64,000 bases of DNA, from the NCBI RefSeq assembly GCF_000247695.1, contig NW_004624734.1:34965674-35029673 (forward strand), in the 5' to 3' direction. Positions 20,521 through 32,149 of this stretch are shown in pieces. Position 1 is the first letter of the stretch, and every line of letters begins with the position of its first letter. The DNA comes from Heterocephalus glaber. Taxonomy: Eukaryota > Chordata > Mammalia > Rodentia > Bathyergidae. Below the pieces are notes generated by a model that had not been told where the DNA came from, ran no database searches, and saw only the letters and a list, made by a program, of their open reading frames with translations. Made by a program: the position numbers and the translations under genes.

Positions 20521-22364
20521 CAAGATGGGCTGGCAAGTCTCACGACAGCTTATTCAAAGCTGGGAAAATACATTTGAAGGAAGGTTTAGGGTCTAATACT
20601 AGATCCGCTCAGTAGGGTGGTAGGACAGTCACTGAGCTGAGGGATGCCCTCTGAAAAGTCAGGGTTCACCCAGGTAGATGAGACTTCTTGTGTCAAGAGA
20701 CCTACCTTTGCAACTGTGAGTCAAGAACTGCTCAGCACTGATAGGTCCAAGATGGAGGAAAAAGTCTTGTCCACAGGTAACAAGAATTCATCACTAAGCT
20801 TCAGTCCAATAACACACATATGTAACATAGTCAGATGGAGCTAGGACTGTGATATGAGGCCATGAAATAGAATGGAGTACATGGAATGCAAATCCAAGAT
20901 CTTGATCTCTCAAAGTTGCTCAAACTGACTTGCACAGTCCTAGTCTGCGGTAGCGATACATTATATTTACATCCTGGAGCAGATTTTTTATAAGAAGCTT
21001 TTAGCCCTGACCTTGTCTTGTCTTCCTGAAACAAAACCAAAAACAATTAACGATCCAACAAATGCAATATAAATATTCCTATCTTGTAAATAAACTTGGA
21101 AAAATAATCTGGAATATCTCATAAAGCAGCAGCCTAGAACCCCATCTGAGATTCAATAGATTTTATTTTATATGCAGCTTATTTTTAAAAGGATTGAAAG
21201 AGTCAAATAATAAAACTTAGTATCCAAGAAGATGCAGAGATGCTAGACAGGAACAAGCAACTTGTGTCTGTGGGCCATGAATCCTCCAGAGTCTCTGGCC
21301 CACTAATCTTTTTCTGTTTTTTTCTGGTTTTGGTTTTTAGCACCTTCAATGCACCTGCAAGGAAACACACTCATTGATTGCACGAACACATTAAAATGTA
21401 GAGCTCCATGAACCCTTCAGGGTGGGTGACCCTTTTCATTCTCCTCACTGTGCCCTTGGGCAGGAGGCTAAAGCCCTGGTTCGGTGAAGAGGCTTAACCA
21501 GAAACTTGTCTGCAGAAAAGTCAGAACCCAGCAGGTCAGGGCTGTCAGAGGGCAGCAGTATGCATGCATGCAGATTGCATGCACGTGGTGTGAACTTCTC
21601 ATTTTACACATGAGCATATGAAGCAAATAACAGGGAGACTGTGTGGACAAATTACCAAGGGATATTCTGGGAATTCTACTGGTAAGGAAAGCATCAGGCT
21701 GCAAGAACCAGTCACTTTTGTGTAAACGGCTTTCCCAGAGGGCACAGTCCTAAAAACAGCCGCAAATAGAACAAGTAAACTGCATTCTAATTACCTAAAG
21801 AACACAATAAGGAATGATTTTAAGCTAGGAGGGCTGCCACAACATCATAAGTAAAGTCAATACATTGCTTAGTACACGAAGTAATTAGTATTTAACTAAT
21901 AGAAATGACTATCAATTATAAAACATTACCACAAATTACTTGCTGCACAAACAGCTTCTTTTGCTATTATTAATAATTTCAGCTACTGATTTTCTGTAAT
22001 TGTAAGCTACAGTTCTTTGGATGAACAGATGAGCAGGATTACAATGCAAACTTGCATTCCCACTCATGCCAATAAAAGGGTGCCAGTGGCCCCTCCCGTG
22101 CTGCTGACTTTAGAGCTATCTTGCTTTTCAGCTTCTGTTCTTGGCTGTCACAGGAACCTAAGAGAATTAATGGCTTAGTATTTGCTCATTATGGATAGAA
22201 CTAGCCTTAATATTAAAATCAAGCATTCAAGAAAATGCCTAAGGTGACATTTTCTGTTTCAGAGCATGGTTTGCTCGACAAAATCCTTTTACCTTGAATG
22301 ACCAGCTCAGCACGATGGGAGTGGATCTTGCTGGGAAGTAAGTAGATCACAGGTGATTTATTAC
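20521..22364. other. repeat-poor unique DNA
   Basis: No repeats recognised. 21770-22200 is AT-rich with many TAATT-type sites and looks like a candidate conserved non-coding element. Confidence 0.4.
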
Positions 22365-22510
22365 AAAGCCTGGGCCTATAGTGCAGCAGATCAAAATTCT
22401 TACCTCCACTCTTCGATGATCTTCAATGTGGGATTTAGGACAAGTCATTTAACCAATCTGAGATTTCATTTTCCCAGTTATAAAAGGTAGATGGTGCTCC
22501 TGGCCATTTA
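22365..22510 (+). mobile_element. MIR SINE relic
   Basis: 'ggatttaggacaagtcattt' then 'aaccaatctgagatttcatt' and ttcccagttataaaagg, the MIR core and 3' phrase. Confidence 0.7.
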
Positions 22511-22637
22511 TTTCACAAGAAAATGGGTGTGTATTTGTGGGCGTAGGTGGGGGTCACAACTGGCATTAAATTTTAGAGAACGGATGATAGATGAGGAAAA
22601 GCCTTGCTGTCTTTTTCTCTTTAAAATAAGTTATCTC

Positions 22638-22740
22638 GGGCCAGGGATTTAGCTCAGTGGTTCTGCCGCCTGCTGCACAAGCTCAAGGACCCGAGTTCAA
22701 TCCGAAGTACCAAAAAACAAACAAACAAACAAAACAAAAC
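22638..22740 (+). mobile_element. ID-type SINE (younger subfamily), sense
   Basis: 'gggccagggatttagctcag' A box and 'ggacccgagttcaatccgaa' B box, tail (CAAA)n. Followed after about 30 bases by an antisense copy of the same family. Confidence 0.9.
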
Positions 22741-22770
22741 ATAAAACTAGCCCAAAAGTTAACAGACAAC

Positions 22771-22866
22771 TTATTTTATTTTATTTATTTTGGTACCAAG
22801 GATCGAACTCAGGTCCTTGCGCTTGCATGGCAGGCAGCAGAACCACTGAGCTAAATCCCCGGCCCT
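22771..22866 (-). mobile_element. ID-type SINE (younger subfamily), antisense
   Basis: (TTTTA)n start, 'ggtaccaaggatcgaactca', 'ccactgagctaaatccccgg'. Forms an inverted pair with 22638-22740. Confidence 0.9.
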
Positions 22867-22898
22867 GGGCTAATTATTTATTATTTTATTATATAGTT

Positions 22899-22922
22899 TT
22901 ATAATTCTATATAGAATTATAA
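22899..22922. repeat. 24-base perfect palindrome
   Basis: TTATAATTCTAT/ATAGAATTATAA reads the same on both strands, and flanking ATAGT/ACTAT continues the match after a 2-base slip. It lies in an AT-rich patch just beyond the SINE pair. Confidence 0.85.
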
Positions 22923-23049
22923 CTATAATTATAATTGGGTCTGCCATCTATCCTGTGTGGCCATGGCCCCAGGAACAAAGGTGCAGGCCCTGGGTACTCT
23001 TTGCCCTTCTTTTCTCCTTTGAAATACACACACAGTCAGGTACTCCAAA

Positions 23050-23190
23050 TTACCAGAGCTGGCACTTACTGAGTGTCCTTGGCATGCCAGTGCCACTTTT
23101 AGACTTGACGTGAATTTTCTCACTCAGTTTTCTCAGCCACTCTATGAGGTAAGACATCTGTACCCCTTTTTTACAAATAAAGAAATGAAT
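23050..23190 (-). mobile_element. MIR/L2-type ancient repeat
   Basis: 'ggcacttactgagtgtcctt', 'gccactctatgaggtaagac' and 'acccctttttt' followed by acaaataaagaaatgaa: the familiar 'tctatgaggtaggta...cccattttacagatgaggaaa' block. Confidence 0.5.
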
Positions 23191-23216
23191 ACAATGTTTC
23201 CTATTTGTCAGGTCAC

Positions 23217-23556
23217 TGTTTTAGTCAGCTTTCCCATCACTGTGACATAGTACCAGCCATCCACAACTTGAAGAAAGAGAGGTTTAATTTAGCTCATGGT
23301 TTCAGGGAATTCAGTTCATGGTTGGCTGATTCCAAGGCAGAAACATCATGACAGAAGGACATAACAGAGCAGAAATGCTTAGTTCATGGCAGCCAGGAAG
23401 CAGAGAAGGGCAACAGCTCCAGAAAGGAATGGAAGAAGGACCAGACAGAGTACCCAAGGTCACAAATCCATTACCCTCCTAGACATCCTCAGAAGTGTGG
23501 TCCATCAGGGCCAATCCCAAAGCCAATCAAGTTGACATTCCATTCTAGCGACCACA
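23217..23556 (-). mobile_element. rodent MaLR LTR (ORR/MT-like), antisense
   Basis: 'tgttttagtcagctttccca', 'catggttggctgattccaag', 'ttcatggcagccaggaagca' and 'aatcaagttgacattccatt' then ctagcgaccaca. Nearly complete. Confidence 0.8.
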
Positions 23557-25220
23557 GTCACAATCTCAGCAAATGACAAAGTCAAAATATCAACTCAGGA
23601 AATGTTTTAACCATCCTATTAAACTGTTAAACATACAATTGTCATTCTTGAGGTGGGCTCCTGTCCTGAATCCTTGCCTCCATTCTTGTCTCAGAATCTG
23701 GGTCTAACTACGTGGAAGATGATTTTCTCACCCCAGGGAGACCCTACTTCTTCCACAGTGCATGCAGAGCACCCAGTCCTGGCTCTTAATGACCCACCAA
23801 GACTGGAGCTTCTGGAGGACTGGAACAATTCGTTGTTGGGTCTCCAGTCCCTTATCCAGACTTTGCCACTAGTAGGTAAATATTTGACATAACTAATAAG
23901 TCTCCTGCACTCACACATATGTGCACAAGGACTGATGACTTTCGGGCCCCAAAAGTTCCAGAATACCTCTCCTGAACTCCTGGGTTTATGATTTCTTCAC
24001 TCAGACCCAAGTCCCTTTCTATACCTGTCCTCAAGCATAACTGCTGGGACTGGGGACAGTAGAGGATGGTTATTCCTCTCTAATCCTCCTAGGTTTGCCT
24101 CTGGCATGATCTGGGAGTTCTAGTGCTTCTTTACCATACCCTGCTTGCCCCGTCTGTCTGAGAACACTTGATATCTTTTCCCACACCTTTCCTCTAGGGG
24201 AAAGGGTGACTGGGGACAGATAAAGTCCCTGAGAGCACAGGACCCTTGTCTCGGGTCTGCCACACCCCTACCTGCTGCCTGTGAGCTAGCCCCGCCACCC
24301 TACCTTGAAAGGTGACTGCAATAAATCAGGAAATGAAGAGCAGAGAGCCCATATTTTTTGGCTGATCGGACTTTATAATAAATGCTACAAGGTAGAAAGA
24401 AATAAATTTATGAACTGTCTGAGCTGCAATTCCTTGATATCAAACCAATCCATTTGTGGAGAAATGTCAGCTCCAATTGAAGAGGAAAACAAACTTCAAG
24501 TGTCTGGTGCTCCTCACCCTGAGCAGTTGCCAAGGCAATAAATGTTATAATCATTTGAGAATCCAGTTAGTCCTGTGCGGGGCATGGTAGCAGTTTGTGT
24601 TTGTGCCTTGCTGGCACAAGCCTGTGCTCCTCTACAGTGCACAGGCTCATCTCTCCTCCAGCACTGCCCTCTGCCCAGCTTGGAAGAGGTATTGGTACTT
24701 CAGTCACAGCCGGTACATAGACTTCAGAACTCAAGAGCAAAGAGCCCACCCTGCTGCTGAGAGCAGGAGCCACCATGGACCTTATCATGGCAAAGGCCAG
24801 GCTGGATGGAAGAGAGGCTGTCCAGGCATTCAGAAAGTTCTCCTGGATCAATGAGAAATGAGTCAGAGGACTGAGAGGCCAGCCTGGGCACCAGGCAGAC
24901 ACTGCTTCGCGTGCTAAGGAGGGGCCCAGGCCTCTGGGTAGGGTGACCCGGATGACACCGCATCATACTACAGGAAAGGTGAATTCTGTTCCAAAGCACT
25001 TGTCACTCAGAGGGATCTGGACAGGACAATAACTCCAAATGGCCTTGGATTTTGCTTTTATTTGTTTTCTGGACATCTCAGTAAACCACAGCATCTGATC
25101 TTGTGGCTAGAGCTTCTCTGGCACATTTACTGCAGTTACTGAAATTTCTTGGGCAAAATTTTCTTTCTCTTTTGCCTTTTTGATTGTAAATTAGGTAAAT
25201 TATTTGTGATTCCTTGTAAA
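23557..25220. other. repeat-poor unique DNA
   Basis: No repeat recognised. Overlapping frames at 23653-24034 and 24567-24999 on both strands are mutual shadows. 24290-24560 is AT-rich and may be a conserved non-coding element. Confidence 0.4.
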
Positions 25221-25224
25221 TTCT

Positions 25225-25720
25225 TTGTCACTTTCCTGCACAACTGATCACACTCTCCTTTTTGGAGCACTCGTTCTTTGTTGCCAGAAGCTACCCTCCC
25301 TGGGCTTTTTTCCTTCCTGCTCTCTGTGGCTCCTGGTGGTCTTCATTGAGGGTTCTTTGGTCCTTGAATATTGGCCTCTCCAGAGTTCTCTCCTCCACCA
25401 CATTCTTCTAGCTCCTCACTGTCTTCTTGACTGCTCCTATCCAGACCCACAGTTTTAGTGTCCACCAGTGTGTTCACTGATGACCCAACTGTGACCCCCT
25501 CCTTAGTTCTAGCCCTATGTCTACTGGATTCTCCACTTAGATGCCTCACAAACCTCAGATACAACATAACTGAGTTCATCATCTTTTGCTGGTATTCCCC
25601 ATCCACAGAAGAATAGGCATTCTCAACTAACTTCTCGTTAAGCTACTATGTCCTCACAATTCTATTTTCTAAGTATCTTTTGGATTTCTCTCTCAGCTAC
25701 TCTGTCTCCTAAAATACACC
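25225..25720 (+). mobile_element. L2 LINE relic, sense (post-RT region)
   Basis: 'gcctctccagagttctctcc' (the 'ggtgttccccagggttctgtcct' zone), 'cagtgtgttcactgatgacc' and 'caaacctcagatacaacata' then actgagttcatcatctt, in L2 consensus order. Confidence 0.6.
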
Positions 25721-26175
25721 TTTGTTTCTAGAATGACCCTCTCTCAGCTACAGCCACAATAATGCTACATCCTGCAGATCCTCAACATCTCAGTGGCATA
25801 CAAGTGAAAACGTTTACTCCACCCTTACGAGTTTTCGGCAACAGCTGAACCAACTTGGCTTCAGGCTGCAGCAGCTGGGGTGTCTCTCTTCTATTTGTTT
25901 ACCATCTTCCTCCTGGGCCCAGTAGGTTGGCCACAGCATGTTCTTCTCATGGCAATGGCACAAGTGCAAGACAGAAAATGGAAACACCCAAAGTTTCTTA
26001 AGCTGAGGATTAGAATGGCACCTGGTCACTTCTCCCCATGTGCCAATGACCCAAACAATCCATCTGGGCTGGCCCAAAGTCAAAACATAAAGAAGTTCAT
26101 TCAGCTACCCAGGTGACCATGGCAAGGGCATGGATGCTGGCAACAGTGAGCAGTGGGGTCAATAAAGTAATCTAC
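25721..26175 (-). other. unassigned interspersed repeat between two L2 pieces
   Basis: 'cctcaacatctcagtggcat' and 'ggtcacttctccccatgtgc' then caatgacc weakly recall an LTR or DNA-transposon 3' end in antisense. It separates L2 pieces at 25225-25720 and 26185-26670, consistent with insertion into one L2. Family not identified. Confidence 0.35.
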
Positions 26176-26184
26176 CCCAGTCCT

Positions 26185-26670
26185 GGTTTCTACCATGAAA
26201 ATCTGATTATGTCACCTTTCATTGTCTTTGAGATAGAGCTAAATTCACCATCTGACCTCAGTCTAGCTGTCTTCTCAACGAGCAGTCACAAGCTACTTCT
26301 GCATACTGCATTACATTTGTCTTCAAAATTTTCCGAGCTTTCTTATCCTCAAGTTGGAGCATTTCCTTGTCTTCTTCCCAACCTCAACCTAGTCCCCATC
26401 CCCTGCTTCATTAATCTAACTCCATTTGTTTTTGGAGCTATCTTCAGACATCACATCCTCCAAAACCTCTCTCTGACCCAGGATAAGGCCAGGTTATCTT
26501 CCTATCATGAGGAGCGTCCCTTTGTTCCTTGCTCTTGCCCTATTATAACTCTTAACCAGCCATATTGGAATTACCCAAGCAGATGGACAGAGTCTGTGTC
26601 TAGTACTAATCACAGTGCCAGGGCCATGCCACTGTAGGGGCACTGTGGATACTCAGAAAAAAGTTGTAAT
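26185..26670 (+). mobile_element. L2 LINE relic, sense (3' region)
   Basis: 'atctgattatgtcacctttc', 'tttccgagctttcttatcct', 'cctctctctgacccaggata', 'ctagtactaatcacagtgcc' and a final ggatggatga follow L2 3' consensus order. The 174-residue frame here is a by-product of the repeat. Confidence 0.6.
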
Positions 26671-27743
26671 GGATGGATGAAGGGCACCACATGGCAATGT
26701 GCCTGTGAATACAAAGTTTAATGCCTTTGCTTTTTCATTTCTACATTAAAGTAGATAAACTTAGCTTATATAACTGTGTATCTAAAGCCCAAAAGTGCTC
26801 TGGTCCAGTTGATGAGAAACTTCTCCAATTTGAACATAAAGTTTGCCTTATTTGGGATGAAGATCTAGTTATTTATGTATTAGCACATTTAAAAATAAAT
26901 AATGTTTATGTGACAGACACAGATGCCTACTCCATATTCAATAGCAATTCTTCCCTCTCTCTTTCAGCAGGACCCAATTCTGCTGGGGGGGGCAATGTAC
27001 TCACCCCAATGATGAGTCCTGATTAGACTGAGCCAGTCATAGAATCATAGAATCTCATTCCTCTTTCCAGGGTGTGACCTGCCTGGCCAGGAATGTGAAG
27101 TAAAACTCACAAGCTACTCTGGGAAAGTTTTCTCTCTGATAAAGGAGGGAACAGTGGGAGGAGAAAGGGTCTTCCTCTCTATGCTCTTCTGTTGTTCTTG
27201 AGAAGATGTTTCGTGAGGCCATGCTTCTTGGCTTTAAGGATGTCATCTTACCGCCATGAGGGAGGACATTACTGACCTCCTGAGAAAGAGCAGAAAGGTA
27301 GACCAGGGTCCTTGCTCCTCCTGAGCCTCTGCCTGCCTCTGAGCTTTCTGTTACAGAAGATATCTAAATGCTTACTCCACTGTTAGGTGGTTATTCTGTT
27401 ATTTGTACCTGAAATTTTTCCTGACACAAATGGCTTTGAAATTTACTTCTGAATACCCCAAATTACTTATTAACAAATACTGGAGACATCAAATCCCTGT
27501 GGTCTGTTATTTAACAGTTTTCTCAGGGCCTGCAATGTTTTCATAGCTGACTCTTATTGACTGCTGTGGCCAACATACTGGAGAATGAGATTCACTGGCA
27601 TGGGGTTTCAGCTGTGCTTTTCATTTGTTCATCAGTGTTATAATACTGACTTCTTTATTATATTCTCCAACTCTGCAAAGGAACTGGCAGAGGTAGGACC
27701 GCCTCACCTGTGCTTGGAGACTTATCCTGGGACTATTCCCATG
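26671..27743. other. unassigned non-coding sequence
   Basis: No gene or clear repeat. A run of G at about 26985-26991 and short frames only. Confidence 0.35.
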
Positions 27744-28232
27744 TGTGGTAGGGAGAATGGTGCCCCCAACCCCCAGAGTCCTAATCCTCAGAACGTGTAA
27801 ATATTTTACTTTATATAGCAAAGGGGATTTTGCAGGTGTGACTAATTTCAAGTCCTTGAGATGGGGAAATTACCCTAGATGTCTAGGTGGGCACAATATA
27901 ATCACAAAGGTCTTTAAAAATGGGAAAGGAAACAGGGACAAGGGACATGTGAGTACGAATGAATGATCCTAGATGGAATGTTGTTGGCTTTGAAGATGGA
28001 GGAAACAAACATGAGCCAAGGAGGGCAGGCAGCCTCTGGAAACAGACAAAGGAAAGGAGAGGGGTTTTCACTAAAGCTTTCCGAAAGGAACACAGCTCTG
28101 CCAAATCTGGGTTTTAGCCCAGTGAGACCCACTTCAGACTTCTAACCTCCAGAACTATAAAATACTAGATTTGTGTTGTTTAAACTACTGAATCTGTGGT
28201 AATTTGCTCTAGAAGTATGGAAAACTAGTACA
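27744..28232 (+). mobile_element. MLT1 LTR, sense, nearly complete
   Basis: Starts tgtggtagggagaatggtgccc, then 'ggctttgaagatggaggaaa', 'gttttagcccagtgagaccc', 'cttctaacctccagaactat' and 'tgtgttgtttaaactactga', ending actagtaca. The 5' TG and 3' CA ends are present. Confidence 0.85.
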
Positions 28233-28439
28233 GTGAGTTGGCCTTATTAACCTCAAAACTTGGCCCTCTTGGGCCAGGGAAGTGTCTGGCCTGCCTGAGG
28301 AAGCAACCAGAAAGCAGAAATCATGAACTCAGGCCAGAGCTTGAGAGAGGAGGCTCAGTACTGGAGTCCACTTTGTTTGGAAATTATCAAGAAGTAGGCC
28401 GTTCTTTCTGAAAAACAGAACCTCCATAGTATAAAAGAC

Positions 28440-29110
28440 TCAGCATAAGCCCAGGGTATGGTTTGGAGTTTCGAAGATTTCCTTTCACGCTTTGGAACCA
28501 GGGACTCCTATTCTGCTGGCTTCTCATTCTACCCCACCCCCATGTGGTTTCCCCTTGCTGATTCTGGTGGGTACTGAGAGTGTCTCTCTCACAGGAGCTG
28601 GGCTGTGTGTGGTCAGCAAGAACGCAGCCCAGGCTGCAGGGGCAGAGGGTGCTCCAAGCCCAGTCCACTGGAGAGATGCAGGCCTTTCCTTTTATCAGCA
28701 GTAGTGACAGATGGGTCATTCATTCAACAAATATGAATTAAATATCAACTCATTTAGGGTGCGAGATGCTGGGGATATGATGTTAAACAAAGTAAAGCCC
28801 TCATCTTCTCACCCTAAATTCTCTTCAGAAGACAGACACCGAACCAAATGACAACAAATAAATATAAACAGCATTTACGATAAAAGCAATGAAGGAGAAC
28901 AGGACATGAAGAGAATAAGAGGTCACTGATTTAGACTGAAGGAGCCAAGAATAGCATTTCTTAAGAAATGAAGTATAACTTGAAACCTGAAAGATAAGAG
29001 GGAATTCAGCAAGGAAGAACTGGGAGAAGAGATCCAGTCCCAAGGAAGAGAATGTGCCAAGGCCCTGAGGTAGGAAAGAGGGGGCAGGTTGCTGTGGCAG
29101 TTGCATAGTT
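28440..29110 (+). repeat. direct duplication, copy 1 (includes antisense L2 from about 28710)
   Basis: Paired with 32150-32765 in the same order and orientation. The first 270 bases are not recognisable L2 ('gatttcctttcacgctttgg', 'tgggctgtgtgtggtcagca', 'ggcctttccttttatcagca'). The remainder is antisense L2 starting 'cattcattcaacaaatatga' and ending 'aaggccctgaggtaggaaag'. Confidence 0.7.
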
Positions 29111-29667
29111 GATAAGGGAGAAGAGGGCATGAGATGAGCTGGTGCCTTTTAAAAGGCTGTGGTGGTTTTAACTTAAGGTTTTAGTTTTTCTTTGCCAACC
29201 TTTCTATGGCAATAACTATAGATGCCCGTTTATTGAAGAAAAACCATTATAAACCAAGACTGAAGAGCCCAAGCTCCACTATCCCAAATAGCCTACAGCC
29301 TGTCCTCTCTCTAGAGAGTGAATAATGGGGCAGGTGGAAAGGGAGCCAGCACCACTCATATAATTTCTGTGCATATCCTTCTTCCTGGAGCAACTTTTTT
29401 TCTATAATCTCCAGAGCTTTTCAAAACTAGAATCATTACCTGTATGGGGATCTTGCAGTGCAAATCAAATGAAAGGCTCCAGTGGGCTAATGAAAGCCAC
29501 TGATCTGGCAATTTAATAAGTGAACAGCTCAGTTACAGGAGAGATGGCTCCTTTTCATGGGTGTATGGAGCAGGAATGAAGGTAAACTCAGCACTTTTTA
29601 CCATGCTTTACAAAGGAAGTAAAATTTAAATATATATCATACCTATCTACCTATCCCTCTATCCATC
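29111..29667. other. unassigned non-coding sequence
   Basis: No gene found. The start may be a fading end of the L2. A TATC/CATC simple run lies at 29640-29667, abutting the LTR. Confidence 0.35.
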
Positions 29668-29849
29668 TGTATTGGTCACTTTCCCATTACTGGGACAAAA
29701 TACTGGATACCACAACGTAAAGAAGAAGAGATTTATACTGGTTTACGGTTTTCAAAGGATCCAGTCCATGGTTGGCTGGCTCCAAGGCAGACTGGCATGA
29801 TGGAAGGGCAGGGTGAAGGAACACTGCTCAGCTCATGGCACCTAGGAAG

Positions 29850-29884
<35 letters not shown>

Positions 29885-30080
29885 GGAGAGGGGGAGAGAA
29901 GCTTACCTTCCAGGTCTCACTCCCAGTGACCCACCTCCAATCAAGATCCACCTCCAACCAGCACAGTCAGCTATGAACTCACCAAAGGATGAATGCACTG
30001 ATGAGTGTAGCACCCCATGATCCAATTACTTTCCAAACACATGAGACTTTGGGGGTACATTTTAGATCTAAATTGTAACA
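29668..30080 (-). mobile_element. rodent MaLR LTR (ORR/MT-like), antisense, with a GA repeat
   Basis: 'tgtattggtcactttcccat', 'ccatggttggctggctccaa', 'ccatgatccaattactttcc' and 'gagactttgggggtacattt' then tagatctaaattgtaaca. A (GA)n tract at 29850-29899 sits where sister copies have a short purine run. Confidence 0.85.
29850..29899. repeat. (GA)n microsatellite
   Basis: About 50 bases of GA with a few GGG and AAA interruptions inside the antisense LTR. It explains the Arg/Glu and Leu/Ser low-complexity frames across it. Confidence 0.95.
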
Positions 30081-31625
30081 GCATTCATCCACCAAACTGG
30101 TGGTGGAGAGAGAGAAATAATATTTAGATGCCTTGGCTAAGCAAAGCACTGTTCTTATGTGACCAAGCTAATTGAGTTTCCCCCCAGTTCTCAGGCAAGC
30201 TTCAGTTAATGAGATTATTAAAGGGTCAGGAGGTGAGCTTCCGAGGACAAAATGGTCATGTACTTGGGAATGGTCCAGCTGAGTGTACACATTCAAACTG
30301 AGGCGAAGACATTAGATAGATAATGCAAAACAAATAAAACCTTTGTCCTTTTAAATATAATAAAATATTAAACATAGTGTATATATGCTTTAAAACCTTG
30401 CTGGTTATACAAATATGTAAAACTAACTGATTCATTTCAAACCATTTCTTGAGAACCTGATATGTGCCAGGAACTAGTCTATGAATAGACCTAATTTTTC
30501 TCAATCTTGTATGTTTGAAAAACATAGTTTGCTCCTGAATTTCTCTTGACTTCAAGTTTCCTGACAATTTTAGAAAGTATTTGTCTATATAATTGGTTAA
30601 GCATCACCCTCTGAATCTATTTTAATGGCTTTTGCAATTAGGGAACTCAGCAACCTCCAGTGCTAGTAGCTTCATGTTCTTCTGTTTCCTCATCACGGCT
30701 GTGAGGTTTTAGGATCTCAGTTTTCTGGAATTTTACTCATACAAGAAATGCTCATAAGTGCAAGGATGAGATGCTGGGATACCACAGTGAAGATGGCAAT
30801 CAAACTTGCCACTCTCTGTGAGAATTCAGTGATCAATTCTCAACATTAAACAATCTCAAGAAAATCCTGGAGGCTCAGAACCAGGGAACGTTTGCTCAAA
30901 AACCACTGACTCAAGGTAAATCAATTAAGCTTGCATTTCTTCAGCTCATCCAGTTTTGATGGTGGCTTTTGTTAGTTCATTTTCATGAAAACCCAGCCCT
31001 ACTTTTATTGTGGATAAGTTAATTGACTTTATTTTTATATCTTTTTATCCTGGCATATAATTCTTTATGTTCATAGATCAATATTAGGAGAAATTCCTTT
31101 GCCAAGTAATGATCCATGTAAGCATAATAGAAGGGAAATTTTCCAAAGGTTTCAGAGTCGGAAAGAATTACTGCCGATTCATGTGGTTCTATAATAGTGT
31201 TGTCCAAATGTCCCTGAAAATTTATTAGCTGTTTTCAGCTCTTTTAAGATTGAGAATGAACCTCTTGTTAACTGAGGACAGAAAATAATCTGTTGCATTT
31301 TCAAAGCTTCAAGAATGTAACCCAATTCATGGACTTAAGGATAAAGAGATTGATGCCAGGTTGTTGACAGTTCCTGCCCACTCAGAATCTTCTAGGTTAC
31401 AGTCACTGGTTTCACAAATTACAAAAGGATTCTTGCTCACTCACTTGCATGAACCTTTCCACCAACTTTAAATTTGCTGTTTGAGAAAGACAGGTACCAA
31501 AAGAAGTTACTTTACTTCAGACAATGTAGTCATCATAGAATTAAGGCTAGAACTCAAGTCTCCCCAACACACAATCCAGGACTGATTTCCACATAACCAA
31601 AAGCACTTGTAGGATGAGATACCCC

Positions 31626-31627
<2 letters not shown>
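30081..31627. other. unique AT-rich non-coding DNA
   Basis: No repeat identified with confidence. A 62-residue minus-strand frame at 31019-31207 is followed 12-15 bases after its stop by AATAAA; see findings. Confidence 0.35.

Positions 31628-31659
<32 letters not shown>
31628..31659. repeat. (CA)16 microsatellite
   Basis: Sixteen uninterrupted CA units, long enough to be length-variable. Confidence 0.98.
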
Positions 31660-31661
<2 letters not shown>

Positions 31662-32149
31662 AGTTGTGTAAGGATTATATAGGGCATCTGTATGCAGTCA
31701 TTATGTTTACCTAGACTTTGCTTTTCAGCAAAGTGACTTGCCTAATCAGAGTAACTTCACTCATCAAAACACCTGAAGGCAAGCTTTCACCTAGGCATTA
31801 AGACCTATAATCAGGAACTGAAACTTGGGGCCCTCTCTCCATCTCTCTTCTCTGGTCATTTGAATCATCATATCCTTTTGAGCCTTCTTTATCTGCACAT
31901 CAAACTCTTTAAAATCTCTGATCCATGAGTGATGGTCACCCAATGTATGTGTGGACAGATTGACGAAGCATACACTGAGTATTCTCAGGAAAGAGATTTT
32001 ACTTGTCTATAGGTCAAGCATGGACTGAGTAATTGAGTGTGCTGGAGGTGAGGGTAGTAGGGATGGCAGTAAGATTACCATATGTTTGGAAAATGTCAAT
32101 GAATAGATGATTCTCAAAGGAGAAGAAAAACTGCATGACAGGCAAGATT

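Noticed and set aside
26113..26637. 174-residue plus-strand open frame, the longest apart from 3453-4040
   Set aside because: It lies almost wholly in an L2 3' relic; L2 3' sequence has low stop density in this frame and is non-coding.
29733..30020. Arg/Glu-rich and Leu/Ser-rich frames
   Set aside because: Produced by the GA repeat in an antisense LTR.
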